DNA of 64,000 nucleotides from Torymus aiolomorphi (GCA_036365515.1 CM070877.1:67938022-68002021); one strand, 5' to 3'. Numbered from the stretch's first letter, positions 44,495 to 57,694 are shown. Made by a program: numbers and translations. Notes: generated from the sequence alone by a model not told the origin.

Positions 44495-46850
44495 TTATTC
44501 ATCAAAAATTTCTTTCCAAACAATATTTATGATTTCTTCTTTATTATCTGAATCGTTTTGAATAAATATATTATTTGGATTCCTACATCTAGACAGTGCA
44601 ACATATAATTGTCCATGTGAAAATAATGGTTTTCTAAAATAAATACCTAATGCATCAAAACTTTGTCCTTGTGATTTATTTATCGTCATAGCAAAAGCCA
44701 AGACAATAGGAAATTGTTTTCTATTAACTATAAATGGCAATGAAGACGATTCTGCAGTACTTAATGTTATTCTCGGTATAAAAACGTTATTTCCTGATTT
44801 TTCTCCTGTTATTATTTCAGCTTCTATATTATATTTAAATAGTCTAATTATTTTTAATCGAGTTCCATTGCATAAACCATCATTTATGCTTAAATTTCGT
44901 ATTAACATTACTATCGCATTAATTTTTAGATGTAATTCATGTGGTGGTAAGCCTTCACGAATATTATGCAAGTATTCAATAGGAAAATTTATGTAAATAT
45001 TATCATCTGATAGATCAACACCTTTATATGTTGCGCTATCTATACTATAATAAGTCATTTCATCACTATCGATTAATTTTAATATTTTATTATTTAGAAT
45101 AGTTGAGTCTTCATTATGAGACGTTAAAATAACACTATTTATAGATAAATTATAATTTATATCTTTATATATTTTCAAACAAACATCATCAGTTTTCCAA
45201 CTATTTGGTATTTTAAACGGATTAATTATTCCCTCTCCAATATTTAATAAAAACAAAGCAAATTCCTTATTATTAGAACGAATATTTTTTTTTAAGTAAT
45301 TTATGTTAAAAAGTGGCCAAATATCTGAATATTTTATTGTTTCTTGTATAATCGTACTTCTACAGCCATTTTTAATAACTGGAAGAATTTGTCGAAAATC
45401 TCCTCCTAATATAATTAATTTTCCCCAAAAGCTAAATTTATATTACAAACATCTCTCAATGTTTTATCTACAATGTCTAAAGCTTTTCTTGGTATCATTG
45501 ATGCTTCATCCCAAATTATTGCATCTACTTCGCGTAATTTTTTCTTATCAGATTCTAATTTTAAAAATGCACTTTCGATACTTTCTAAATCTAGAGGTAA
45601 CTTAAATGTTTTATGACTTGTCATCCCTTTTGGTAATAATATTGACGCAATACCAGTCCAAGCCATTGATAAAATTTTTTTTTTTTTTGACAAAAAATAA
45701 AAAATCAATGTTTTATATAAAAATGTTTTACCTGAACCGCCAGGACCATCTATGAAATGAATTTTGCTTTCACTATTTAATAATTTCTCAAAAATATACT
45801 TTTGTTCTGAATTTAATTGAGTATACATGTTAGTAAACATTTCTTTACAATATAAAATATTAGTTTCATTAATGCCATTACATTCCGTTTTTAAGGTTTT
45901 ATTTGGTACAGGTAATCCAAAATCTATACAAGATTTTTCGTTTAATGTTAATATTTCATTTATTTGTATAAGGGCATTGTTAACTTTATCATCTTTAAAA
46001 TCTTCTATGAAAAAGTTTTTAAATTCATTCCAAATATTATTACCATTAATATTTTCAGATAGTAAAAACCAAGCAAAAAATTGACGTAGCTGATATCCTA
46101 ACATAACATCACAAGCTTCTTTAAAAATATTTTTAATTTGTAAATCATCATCAACTAAACCCATTTTTATTGCTGTTTCTCTATATGTGTTGTATGTACA
46201 ATTTTCATACGTTCGTAAATCTTGAAAGGAAGTTGCACCTTTAACACGATTCAAAATTAACTTTAAGTGAAATCGTTCAATATTCTTCGGAGAAACAATA
46301 TTTAAACGACCTATGGTATAATGTTCTAGATTTCGTTTTCGTTTTATCCAACATTTATTCTCGAAGTTGTAATATTTAGGTATATTAACATATTTTATAT
46401 TTTTTGCATAATCATCTTTTGTATTTAATTTAAACCATGCTGTTAATGTTGTTTTCCAATTTTGTAACGCTTTGGTCTCGTTATTTTCTTCAAAAATAAT
46501 TCGTTGTTGATTTTCTGTATGAACTGATAGACTTATCACTGTATGTCTTCTACCACATAAAGCAAATGTTTGTAATCGCCAAGCTGCTTCCATCGGACTT
46601 AAATATCTTCCATCAACAAATTGAGTAATTTCGTCATATATAATATCATCATTTCTATCATCAACTTTTTTTAATTTACACAATGCTCTATCTCCACCTT
46701 TATGTATGTAATCAAATATATATTTTATACTTTGAATACTGGCGCAATATTCTACATTAATATGACATTTATATTTTTTTAGTAAGAAGCTATTATAAGG
46801 TATTACCATAGAATTATCTACTGGAATTAGTTGATTATTGTTTTTAGCTT
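44495..46850 (-). pseudogene. Helitron replicase-helicase, helicase half
   Basis: Minus strand. The frame 46809-45415 codes the region after Rep (PYNSFLLKKYKCHINVEYC, KYIFDYIHKGGDRA) and the start of a PIF1-like helicase: Walker A GPGGSGKTFLYKT (about 45735-45760) and Walker B-type DAIIWDEASMIP (about 45490-45520). A one-base shift in the GGGGAAAA run at about 45420 continues it as GGDFRQILPV. The last frame (45256-44495) has motifs NGTRLKIIRLF, NKSQGQSFD and YVALSRCRN. The nicking Rep domain is lost by truncation, so it is not autonomous. Confidence 0.88.
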
Positions 46851-46860
46851 ACAGTTTAAA

Positions 46861-47340
46861 ATATTTGCTAGATCAATTATAACAAAGATTTTGTTCAATG
46901 TTAAATGAACTATGAATAAAGATAATTTTTATCATATTTCAAAATGAAACAAAAATATGTTACAATTTTTACATACATCGATCTGCGATTTCTTTTTCTC
47001 AAAATACCTACAACATTTTCAATTTTATGGCAAGATTGTGATCAGTGATCTCGACCTTTTGTTTCCCTCGAACTTTTGATGGCCAATTGGAATTTTGAAA
47101 GTCTGATAGCAAGATAATGATTAGTGATCTCGACCTCTCAAACTTTTGATATCACAAAAACACCTATTAGGTTGCGTGGAAAAGACTTTTTTTATTATTA
47201 TCAAAAGCTTGTTTAGATCACAAAAAACATTTTGATGTTCTACAACGTCAACGTTGCATTTTCATACTTTTAAGGCTAATGATAAAAGTAGCCACCAACC
47301 TACCACTTAAAAACAAAAATCCAACATCCTATTCAAAAAA
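46861..47340. other. AT-rich spacer, nothing recognised
   Basis: No gene or clear repeat, apart from two similar GTGATCTCGACCT phrases at about 47045 and 47124. Confidence 0.45.
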
Positions 47341-47344
47341 TAAA

Positions 47345-47545
47345 ATCCTCAGCAGTGACGGAGGGCACAAGGGGCAGTACAAGGGGCAGCCAATGGGCGA
47401 CCACATTTGGGCGGCAAGGGGCAGCAAGAAAATTTAAGGGGCAGCAAATCCGAATAAAAATAACGTGTAAAAACACGTAATTTTACGTTATTTTAAGGGG
47501 CAGCAAATGGGCGACCAAAAGGGGCAGCTCAGGGGCAGCTAATTC
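47345..47545. repeat. Cluster of AGGGGCAGC motifs
   Basis: AGGGGCAG occurs at least eight times in 200 bases with variable spacing, with two GGGCGACCA copies. A hairpin ACGTGTAAAAACACGT lies at about 47463-47478. The arrangement is not a strict tandem array. Confidence 0.65.
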
Positions 47546-47684
47546 ACAAAAAGCTCTACCAGCTATATATATATAGGAAGATATATATATATATATACGC
47601 ACACTATTTCTAATTAAATGTCTCAAGACTCAAGACTTAATCTGTAGACCAATTTTACTCAGAGATATAGCATTTTCAATTTTT

Positions 47685-47985
47685 TGGCATTGGCGTAACT
47701 TTTTGAGAAAACTATTCCATGGAGTTTCATGGAAGAAGGCCTAAATTACTTGAAACTCGTGCGGTTATGGCCCGAACAGTTGAAAATATAAGATTTCCTG
47801 AAGTAAATAATTTTTTTATGGAAAAACTGCTTTTAATTCATGAATTTTATGAATTTTCATTTTTAAATTATTTTTTTTAGGAAATGTTGTATTTTCAACT
47901 CTTTGGGACATAAGTACATAAAATTCAAGTAATTTAGGCCTCGTCCCATGAAAATCCATCGAATAGTTTTTTAAAAAAGTAACGC
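47685..47985. mobile_element. Foldback/MITE-like element
   Basis: Arms of about 110 bases, from TTGGCGTAACTTTTT to its inverse AAAAAAGTAACGCCAAA, pair around about 75 bases. GGCCTAAATTACTTGAA and its inverse are identical in both arms. No coding. Confidence 0.65.
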
Positions 47986-47999
47986 CAAACTTTAAAAAA

Positions 48000-49020
48000 C
48001 GACATTTTGAGAAATAAGCCTACAAAGAAAAATACCATAAAACTTAAAAAATAATCAGCCATTAGATCCCCCATTCTTCCCTTCTTGAAACTCACTTTCC
48101 TATTTACCTGTGATTTTGACTGATACTTTGGGATTATGTTTTTTTTTTTTAGACTAATATAGTGGCAAGTAAAATCATGATACAAGAATTGAAATGTGAG
48201 AAAAAGTATCACATGAAATAACAGTTTTTATACAAGTTATTTAGTCTGATTAGTTAAACAATTTTTAAGGTATGTATTATAAAATGATATTGATTTGCCA
48301 CTGCTGAGATTAAAATTGGATTGACTGCGAATATGACTTATGAAATTTGTCATACTTTAGTTGGCTGTGAAACGAAAAATATCCGAAGATCAGACATAAT
48401 AATAGACAACATTAGGAATAACTAAAACTGAAAATATTTTTGATTCCATTTTATTCTATGTAAACTAAATGTATTTTTTCTTATACATTATTTGTACTGA
48501 AAGTGTTAATATTGTATAAGACTATAGTTTTACAAAAATCTACTAAATTTTATAACTAAACAGTTCAAATTTGTTATTATTGATGATGCTAAGCAACTTC
48601 AATTTGTGCAAAACCATAAAAAATATTTTTTACTTTTTTAAATGCTCTAGCTATTGTCACAGTGAATTATTGTACTATATAATCTAAATTATAAATTTAT
48701 AGCCATTTGTGTTGACGGTACTTGTATTACTAAATCTAATATCTAAAAGTATTAGAGATTCTGTAGCTTTGCCTAATTAGGTATTGATTTATTTAATTAA
48801 ATTATCTAATTTTAAGTGTAAATATATTGAGCAAAGCGAGAGGTGACATGAGAATAGGTTTATTCCTTATTATTATTGCATCATGAGATATATTCTACTT
48901 ATTTATAATTATTATACAATAAAAACGCTTATTAGTAGTTAAATTTACACTTTAGGTAGTGTTGAAAAAAGAATTATACGCTTCTAAGTAGTAGAGAATA
49001 ATTTTGTCGACAGACAAGTA
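48000..49020. other. AT-rich spacer, nothing recognised
   Basis: No supportable gene, repeat or RNA. Confidence 0.45.
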
Positions 49021-49025
49021 TCAAA

Positions 49026-49224
49026 TGTTAGTCGGGAGAAATAAATAGTTATTGGGTAAATAGTAATAAGATATTTATTTAACTATGATGACACGGTAAT
49101 GCTTGAGCTACTCATCGCTCCGAGGCTCGATACAGACAGAAAGACTCTCTAGTCTTCTCGTTCATTCTACGCATATATAGCGCCTTCTATACTCGAACTT
49201 ATATACTACAGGTAAATTCTGACA
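49026..49224 (-). mobile_element. Copia 3' LTR (about 199 bp)
   Basis: It starts TGTCAGAATT after the purine tract and probably ends CGACTAACA at 49026. A TATATA motif lies inside. The end is chosen by the TG...CA rule only. Confidence 0.6.
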
Positions 49225-49262
49225 CTCCCCTACAATTTAAAATATCTTTACACAAATCACAA

Positions 49263-50250
49263 TTACATTTTAAATTGTCGAATTAACATTAGGTTTAATT
49301 TCTCTCTGAAATTAGTGAATTTGTTTTCAGCCAATGCCTTTGTGAAAATATCTGCTATATTATTTTCTGTACTTACATACTGTACTGCAATCAAATTCTT
49401 ACAAATCAAATCTTTAATAAAATGATACTTAATATCGCAAGTAGTGTCGCGATCTACTACTGTTCTAATAGCTTTCAGCCATACTAATCGCACTTTGATT
49501 GTTCCCATTAATCACTGGTGTTTTACACATTTCTGCACTTCTGAAGACCTTCATGACTGCTTCTAGATAAACTAGATCTGCTGATGTATGTGCATATGCC
49601 ACATATTCAGCCTCTGCCGTTGATAGTGCTTTTCCAGACTGTTTCTTTGAAGACCACATTACTGTATTTCCTGCGTGCATGATTAGTGTACCACTAATGC
49701 TCTTCCTAGCAGTCTTGTCTCCTGTCCAATCTGCATCTGAATAGGCTTTAGGTCTTCACTTGTCCTTCTCGTGAACACTAGGCACAAATCTTTAGTCTGT
49801 TTTAAATACCTTAAAAAACGCTTACCTGCTATCCATAACTGTTGAGTAGGTCTATTTAAAAATCTATTTAGAAATGACTTTGCATAAACAATGTCAGGTC
49901 TGGATGTCACAGCTAAATAAATTAAAGATCCGACTAACTACCTAAAAAGTAATTTTCCATCAGTCTCTTCTCTTTCATCCACTTGAAAATTTGGGATCAT
50001 AGGAATGCTTGTAACTTTGAACTCAGATAAATTAAACTTGTTTAGTATCTTCTTTATGAATCCTTTCTGAGATCTTTATTTTAGTCTTTGAACTTGAGAT
50101 ATTCATCCCTAGAAAATCTCTTCTCCTAGATCTTTGGATTAAACTTCTCCTTAAGTTTACTTATTAGATTCTGAACTTCTTGTTCTTCTCTACTTATGAG
50201 TATGTTGTCTATCCATACTAACATCCATACATCATTTCCTATATACATAC
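49263..50250 (-). pseudogene. pol: Copia RT/RNase H C-terminal part, broken
   Basis: MLVWIDNILISREEQEV (about 50190-50235) is the copia catalytic motif with the second Asp of VDD changed to Asn. TSRPDIVYAKSFLNRF, SSKKQSGKALSTAEAEYVA and DIKYHFIKDL...NIADIFTKAL mark the RNase H end. It is split into three frames with stops. It cannot polymerise as written. Confidence 0.88.
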
Positions 50251-51900
50251 TAGAGATAGCTAGAGGATTTTTTTTTTTTAGAAAATATAGGTATTTTAAT
50301 GCTCTTTCGAATGCTATCCATTCGATTCAAATATCTCGATCTTATCATTAAAAAAAGCAAAAATCAATTTTGAGAAAATCGAAAATTCGAAATAAAACAA
50401 AAACGCATCGGCGAATCAAAAAACGAATTTTTGACCCGCCATCACATAGAAAAATAAAAAAAAATTAGATCTGTCCGGTCAAAATCGATCGAGTAGAAGC
50501 TGAGATCCAGGCATACCCACACACACACGCGCGCGCGCGACATTTTTCAAAAATCATGTACTTGAGGTGCTGTAACTATTTTTCACATAAATATTTTTAC
50601 TTGAAATTTAGAGGAAAATTTTCTTCATTTCATATGTAATTGAACCCCTTAAGGCCCATTTTTGGGAAACACTTTCCGGAAATGTGTGGCTTCTTTTCCA
50701 TGCTCATTTTCTGTATGCTATTATGTGGAGGGGGCTCCTCCAGTTGAGTATGATGAAAACGCTCCTCTCTAGGACTCGCAAACAACCAATGAAATCATAT
50801 TTGGACATAAATAAAATAAGATTTGGCCATCAACACACACACTTTTCCTTTTTTGTGCTACTGTAACTTCAAAAACCCGTACTTTTACATTTTATTCAAT
50901 CAATTAGAACAAATTGAGAAGTTTAGAGACAATTCAGGAAAATTTCGTTTTCCAATTATCTTTGATACATGTGGTTATAGTTGTTCATATATATCTTATA
51001 TTTTTAATAGTATCTGTCATTTCAAAAGTAAAAAATATAGTTTTGATTTATCTTCGTGGGAAATTCTTAAAATTAATTGGAAATAGAGCTATAAATTGTG
51101 TATATTAATATTATAAAAATAAAAATTTTTTAGGAATATATAGTCTTTTTCTTGTATTTATAAAACTGAAATTATTAATATTATTTTTTTTGCTTACATG
51201 TTGAGGTAATTTTCACTTCTAAGCGGTCTTCATCAAGTGGAATGAAGCAGTGATATAGTCTCATATTTTGTATTGTCTTAGCCTTCTCAAATCTGCTGTT
51301 CAGTTTTCTTTTATGCTTCTGTACTTTGGTATCTGAAATCCATATTGCTCTGAATTATGTATTGAAATAGTACAAAGAATATTTAGAGATATTTACTAAA
51401 TATAAAATATTTACTAATGTAAGATTTTTATCGAGTTTTTTTGTTTAAATAATATGAAGTGGAGGTTGCAAAAAAAACCGCTGCTAACTGTATTTGATAG
51501 ACTACAAAATTCAACTTTTAGAACTAGAATATGATTTATATACTTGCAAGTTTTTGCCCGATATCTATATTTTCGTTTTTGACTTTTGGAGAAGGCAAAT
51601 TTATAACTTGTACATACGCACATACAGACATTTTCGAGAAATTGCATATTACGACTTACTTGTTGGTGAGATCAGAAACGTAAAAATTTATCAGAACACG
51701 CAGTAAAAAATTTCACCGATAGCTTTCTCTTTGAGAAAACAAAATAAAAAGAAAAATTTAGATTTTGGAGATTTTCTACTTGAATTTTAGATCACAAACT
51801 GACAGACTCAAAAAAAATTTAGAAACGTAAGAAAAAATTGGAGTAAATTATGCAGAATTGGCGATTACGCATAAAAAACTACATGCTCTAAAATTGGAAA
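50251..51900. other. AT-rich spacer with a (CA)n(CG)n tract at 50518-50541
   Basis: No gene was found. The alternating purine-pyrimidine tract could adopt Z-DNA; this is a general property of such tracts. Confidence 0.5.
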
Positions 51901-51956
51901 TTTTATTTAATTTATTAAAAATTTATTTTGTTGTTACTGATAAGATTCTTATATGC

Positions 51957-52302
51957 TCACGTTATCCCTTCAATTTCTTTAGAAGCATATTCGTACATTT
52001 CTAATGGGTTTGTTATTTGGTTCTCTGGTGGTGATCTCAGACAGTGTCTCGCCACTGTACGTTTTAAAGTACCTCCAATCCCATCACATGAGTTTGTCCC
52101 ATGACTTATTGTGAAAAAGTTATACGACACCACTTTTTTACCAAAATCTTTTTCATGGCAACACATATTTTTTATATGATTTCTATAAAAAAATTTGTTA
52201 TATATACATAAAATAAAATTTAATGAATGATTATGTCTTATACAGTATATTTGATAATACCTTACTTATTTTTGTACTGACAAGGAAAGTACCCGAACTG
52301 TC
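51957..52302 (-). pseudogene. Transposase 3 (same family as transposons 1 and 2), C-terminal part
   Basis: Minus strand CCHEKDFGKKVVSYNFFTISHGTNSCDGIGG matches the HEKDFG and SHGKG-x-x-DGIGG region of the family (K to T in the HGKG motif). A likely intron precedes it (GTAAGG donor near 52263, TTTTTTTATAG acceptor near 52185). The N-terminal part is at 55108-56049, across a palindromic insertion. Confidence 0.6.
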
Positions 52303-52965
52303 AAATTCAAAAAAATTCCAAACCCATATTAAAAAGTAGACCTCCATGCGAGATTCACGAAACCATTTTTTTTATCGGCTGAGAAACGCTTTATAAGGGT
52401 TAAAATCACCCCCAAGAAACGTTTTTTTGATATATCTCGGCTTCTACTTAACTTTTTTTAACGAAACAAAATGGAAAGAGTTTCTTATTAAAAAGTCAAG
52501 AAATCCGTGGTAGTATGAACATTAAGGGTTGCATCCCTTATTTTTTAGAGGGTGAAATTGTGTTTTGTTGTGAGAATTCATAAAATAATTAAAAATAGGT
52601 CAAAACATTATTTTTACCAACTACAATAAATAACAGTTGGTGTGTTTGGGCATTCTTCGCGAAACAACCCCTTAAGAGGTGGTAAACCACCCCTAACACA
52701 AATGAATTAGGTATATTTTTTTGGCAATTATTTTTTTCCATAAAATGGGTTCTTGAAGTCGTTAATCGGAATCCACAGTTAGATCCACAATAAAAATTTG
52801 AAAATAGTGAATTCAATATGGCGAAAAATTTTTTAGAAATATTTTAAATTCCACGAAAAATAGTATGTAGACCCCCTAGCGGAAATTATATTGTGTAAAT
52901 AAGTGTATAATAATGTAACAATGTTGTGTTATGTTATTCTATTATTTATTATTTTTTTATCATAC

Positions 52966-53004
52966 ACTTGTTTATCGTACGGTAAACAAGTGTATGATAA
53001 TGTA
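52966..53004. repeat. Near-perfect palindrome centred on CGTACG
   Basis: ATCATACACTTGTTTA and TAAACAAGTGTATGAT flank a CGTACG core. It is kept in the right arm at about 54392-54424. Confidence 0.85.
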
Positions 53005-53626
53005 GTTGTTTGTAAAAAAAGTGTAAGAAAACGTAACAAATTGTACTTTTCTACTTGATTTCGGACGCTTTTACATTTTACCACAGTTTATACCATTTTT
53101 TTAATAATTTCTTACTTTTTCTTACATTTGTCTGCGTTTTATTACTTTTCAATTTGTACTCTTAATTCAAATTTTATAGGCATTCTTACAGTTTCGTACA
53201 TCTTTTTACATTTTATTATATATTTGTATTTTTAATTACATCTTTTTACGTTTATATACAAATTTTGATACACATTTTACATCGTATCACATATTTGTAC
53301 ACTTTTTTCAAATAGTTCATAATTATACTTTTATAATAATTTATAATTGTACTTTTATTTAAATAAAGCTATAAATAAAATATTTTCAAAGATGTAAAGA
53401 AAAAATACTAAAACGTAATAAAATGTAAATTATTATGTATTAGAAATATAATTAATATATGTTACAAAATGTAAGTTACTGTATAAAAGTTTAAATTTTT
53501 ACAAATTCTTACAGATTTTTACAATTTATTATCTTTTAATACAAATTCTTATATAATTCTACCAATTTCTAAGCAGCACAACGACCCATTTTAAATCCTA
53601 CGGGTCAACCAACAGCAGACGGCAAG

Positions 53627-54020
53627 CTAGCTAATTATTCTGACGATCATAAGATTATATGTTTTACAATAATGATATTCATGAAAAGAATTTTGTAAAG
53701 ATAGTGATTTTTTGCACCATGAACATGTTATAATCGCTCGTTTACCACAAATATCGCATGTAATAAAATTAGAATTGAAGCAAAATTTTTTTGGGTTTTC
53801 AATTTCTTCTGGCCTTTCATCAATGTAACCGGCGGCGTACCAAGCATATTTGAATAAATTTTGAAACCTCGGACTTGATAATTGATTATGTACTAATGAA
53901 TGCATTTTGATTATATTATTTCTATTGTGTAAGTTGAGAACCTCATTTGTTAGAAATATCATATCCGAAAACGTTCGAACGAAGTTCTTCCACATTCGAA
54001 AACCGTAAATATCAAGCGGT
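53627..54020 (-). pseudogene. Transposase C-terminal remnant (DDE type, Cys cluster)
   Basis: The minus strand starts LQPLDIYGFRMWKNFVRTF, recalling the QPLD motif after the catalytic core of pogo/IS630-type DDE enzymes. Then NNIIKMHSLVHNQLSSPRFQNLF, and a Cys/His tail CDICGKRAIITCSWCKKSL..HEYHYC. The core itself is absent, probably lost in an internal deletion. Family assignment is weak. Confidence 0.45.
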
Positions 54021-55107
54021 TGAAGTTCAGCTTGCCGTCTGCTGTTGGCTGACCCGTAGGATTTAAAATTGGTCGTTGTGCTGCTTAGAAATTGGTAGAA
54101 TTGTATAAGAATTTGTATTAAAAGATAATAAATTGTAAAAATCTGTAAGAATTTGTAAAAATTTAAACTTTTATACAGTAACTTACATTTTGTAACATAT
54201 ATTAATTATATTTCTAATACATAATAATTTACATTTTATTACGTTTTACTATTTTTTCTTTACATCTTTGAAAATATTTTATTTATAGCTTTATTTAAAT
54301 AAAAATACAATTATAAATTATTATAAAAGTATAATTAAGAACTATTTGAAAAAAGTGTACAAATATGTGATACGATGTAAAATGTAAAATACACTTGTTT
54401 ACCGTACGATAAACAAGTGTATGATAAAAAAATAATAAATAATAGAATAACATAACACAACATTGTTACATTATTATACACTTATTTACACAATATAATT
54501 TCCGCTAGGGGATCTACATACTATTTTTCGTGGAATTTAAAATATTTCTAAAAAATTTTTCGCCATTTTGAATTAACTATTTTCAAATTTTTATTGTGGA
54601 TCTAACTGTGGATTCCGATTAACGACTTCAAGAACCCATTTTAAGGAAAAAAATAATTGCCAAAAAAATATACCTAATTCATTTGTGTTAGGGCTGGTTT
54701 ACCACCTCTTAAGGGGTTGTTTCGCGAAGAATGCCCAAAAACACCAACTGTTATTTATTGTAGTTGGTAAAAATAATGTTTTGACCTATTTTTAATTATT
54801 TTATGAATTCTCACAACAAAAGTTATTCTTAAAAAAACACAATTTCACCCTCTAAAAAATAAGGGATGCAACCCTTAATGTTCATACTACCACGGATTTC
54901 TTGGCTTTTTAATAAGAAACTCTTTCCATTTTGTTTCGTTAAAAAAAGTTAAGTAGAAGCCGAGATATATCAAAAAAACCTTTCTTGGGGGTAAACTTTA
55001 GGGGTGATTTTAACCCTTATAAAGCGCTTCTCAGCCGATAAAAAAAATGGTTTCGTGAATCTCGCATTGAGGTCTACTTTTTAATATGGGTTTGGAATTT
55101 TTTTTGA

Positions 55108-56049
55108 AACTTTTGTTTAAGGATTGTCATAAATTTTTCTAGAAATGCATGGATGAGTAGGCTTGATGGTCTTTAGTGTCACTTATCACACAAAAACACA
55201 TGTGCTTTAGATCACCTCCTTCTTCGTCTTTGTAATAAACAGCAAAAGGATGAATTGTTGCCAGCATATTATTATAATAATAGGCTTGCACAGCTTTTTG
55301 TATGATAAAGGAATAGTTTTCAGAAAAATCCATTAATATGATACAAGTGTCGGTTTGCAAATTATTTTTACAGTAAAATAAATAATTTTTTTGCATATCA
55401 GCTACAAGTTGGTGTAAAGTTAGATTCCACAAATCATCTACTAGGATATTTATAAATTTATGTGTATTTTGTGTATGGCTACAAAGTGAACCTCTGCTAT
55501 TTTTAACATCCCATTGTTGAAACATAATACTAGCATCATTATCTTACGGTGAAGTAATATTGTGTTTTTCTAACACTGCTATAATTCCTTCTTTTCCTTG
55601 GCAATTTTTACATTCATTTAGCATACACTTACCATCATCAATTGAACACACAGCACTGTCTACGAGATCCTTATATTTGATTTTATTTGTTAAAGCATTT
55701 AATTTCAACCTAATATTTTCATGTTGAAGGCACACGCATAGTTCATGGTGTCACCAGCATAGACACATTCTTCCGGTTTCAGACTTGCAAAATAAGAAAA
55801 TTTCGGCAAAACTTTTTCTTCTGCATAGTCAAGAATAAAATTATTGTATAGATCGTGAAGTGTATAGATCAGCATTTTTTTTTTAATTAATTGAGTTTCT
55901 TGTGAATCTTCACTTCTCTTTCTCTTATATTGTTTAATGTCAGGATAAATATAACAGTTTTTGGGATCTACATAGTAATTTTTAATTTTTGTATCCATTT
56001 CTGGTAAAATTTTCTTATAAGATTTCCTTTTTGTGTTTTTAGAAAACAC
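55108..56049 (-). pseudogene. Transposase 3, N-terminal and middle part
   Basis: Minus strand. Blocks match transposases 1 and 2: KKILPEMDTKIKNYY, KCMLNECKNCQGKEG cluster (about 55590-55630), CIILMDFSENYSFIIQKAVQAYY (candidate first catalytic Asp, about 55320) and CVISDTKDHQAY (about 55160-55190). Three frames are needed, so several shifts. It is interrupted by the palindromic element before the SDGA motif. Confidence 0.65.
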
Positions 56050-56149
56050 AAAATTATATAATGAATAAATATCATTTAATTAAATTGTTTCAATAAAAAT
56101 GCACAACTTGCCACCATTTTGCTTATTTTTTTTTTAACTGGATATACAT

Positions 56150-57694
56150 GGGAGCGTCCAGTAGAAATGGGCCACCGAGCGCGCGCAGTGCCTTTTCTCG
56201 CGTAAAAGGCGCTCCGTTTAACTCGTTCATAATCGTATGCTGCGTCTTTGAAAAAAAAACCAAGGACCTATATCGATAGATTTTTTCCTGCTCTTTCCAA
56301 TGGTGCCATTGTTTTTATTGCGAAACGCTTTCTTCCGGACGAAAACTCGAGTTGAATATTGAAAGCCATTTTTCTCAAAGTATATCATGTTTTTTTTTCA
56401 AAATAAACTACACCATTGGAAAGTACAACTCTCAAGCTTCAAAACCCTATCTTAGAAAAGTTGGAGAAATAAAGGGTTTAAAAGTAACAACATGAAAAAG
56501 ACAGCGCTGAGGGTCCGCGCGAGCCCCTCGCGCCCGTGCGTACGGCACGTTTAAGTGCACGCTCTATTCAATTCGCTAATAATCGTGTACCAAGTCTCTG
56601 AAAAAAGAACTAAGGACATATATCGATAGATTTTTTCCTGCTCTTTCCAATAGTGCTCTTATTTTTATTCCGGAATGCTTCCGAAAGGTAATATTGTTAT
56701 GCCAGATTAAACAATCTATAAGGTTATTTTAAATTTCTGTTTCACTGCTTTCACTGCGTTCATGGATATTTTTATGGTTAATATATTATGTTTTTCAAAT
56801 TTTTTTATATAAATGAACAAAGTTCGTTGTAATATTATACTAACTGTTACAACTAGATCCACAAAATTATGTCCACGCATTGGCATTGTAAGTTACAAAA
56901 CATTTTATATTTACAAAAAAGAAAGGGCGAAATAGCACATCGCGTGTATTAATTAATCCACCCTTGAGCATAGCGTAAAAAGTTCGGGCAGCCGCTGTCT
57001 TTTTGATCTTACTATTTTTGAACTTTGCATGTTACAACTTAAAAATATAATATTTTATAGTGTAAGACTTGTACTTTTGAAGAATATAATTCATTTTGAA
57101 GAAAAGACTGATATTTTATTGAAAAAATAGAGTTTAAACATTCAAATGGAATTTTCAACTAGAAGGAAGCATTTCGGAATAAAAATAATAGCATCATTGG
57201 AAAGATCAGGAAAAAATCTATCGATATATGTCCTTAGTTCTTTTTTCAGAGACTTGGTACACGATTATTAGCGAATTGAATAGAGCGTGCACTTAAACGT
57301 GCCGTACGCACGGGCGCGAGGGGCTCGCGCAGACCCTCGGCGCTGTCTTTTTCATGTTGTTACTTTTAAACTCTTTATTTCTCCAACTTCTCCAAGATAG
57401 GGTTTTGAAGCTTAAGAGCTGTACTTTCCAATGGTGTAGTTTATTTTGAAAAAAAACATGATATACTTTGAGAAAAATGGCTTTCAATATTCAACTCGAG
57501 TTTTCGTCTCAAGAACGCGTTTCGCAATAGAAACAATGACGCAATTGGAAAGAGCAGAAAAAATCTATCGATATAGGTCCTTGGTTTTTTTTTCAAAGAC
57601 GCAGCATACGCGTATGAGCGAGTTAAACAGAGCGCCTTTTACGCGAAAAAAGGCACCGCGCGCGCTCGGTGGCCCGTTTCTGCTGGACGCTCCC
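56150..57694. mobile_element. Large foldback element (1545 bp), ACAT target duplication
   Basis: Arms of about 550 bases start GGGAGCGTCCAGTAGAAATG on the left and end with the inverse of GGGAGCGTCCAGCAGAAACG on the right, flanked by ACAT (56146-56149 and 57695-57698). Each arm holds a direct duplication about 348 bases apart (ATCGATAGATTTTTTCCTGC at about 56271 and 56619). The centre (56700-57170) is AT-rich and noncoding. The four-base duplication fits the same superfamily as transposon 1. Confidence 0.8.

Larger units (their letters stand above)
43792..46860 (-). mobile_element. Helitron, 5' truncated
   Basis: The minus-strand 3' end reads a hairpin GGGGGGGTACCCCCCC directly followed by CTAG and a T, the CTRR-T end of Helitrons, preceded by GCGAGCGGAGCGAGC. 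Inside is a Helitron-type helicase gene. Upstream Rep motifs are absent; similarity stops near 46860. Confidence 0.85.
49026..50250 (-). mobile_element. 3' part of a Ty1/copia element
   Basis: Minus strand. An RT end, RNase H, a purine-rich tract (AAATTGTAGGGGAG at 49225-49238) and then an LTR starting TGTCAG at 49224. The 5' half is missing and the copy stops near 50250. Confidence 0.85.
52303..55107. mobile_element. Large palindromic DNA element with 1.1-1.3 kb arms
   Basis: The left arm (about 52303-53628) and right arm (about 54029-55107) are inverted copies, the left longer by about 250 bases (extra sequence near 53040-53280). The outer ends look like TTCAAAAAAATTCC/GGAATTTTTTTTGAAA, and the inner ends GCAGACGGCAAGCT/AGCTTGCCGTCTGC. 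About 400 bases in the centre hold a transposase remnant on the minus strand. It is inserted in transposase 3. No clean target duplication was found. Confidence 0.7.

Noticed and set aside
44286..44561. Plus-strand protein with nine-residue repeats as a real gene
   Set aside because: It lies in the Helitron 3' region, has no start context or neighbours, and is explained by the 27-bp repeat.
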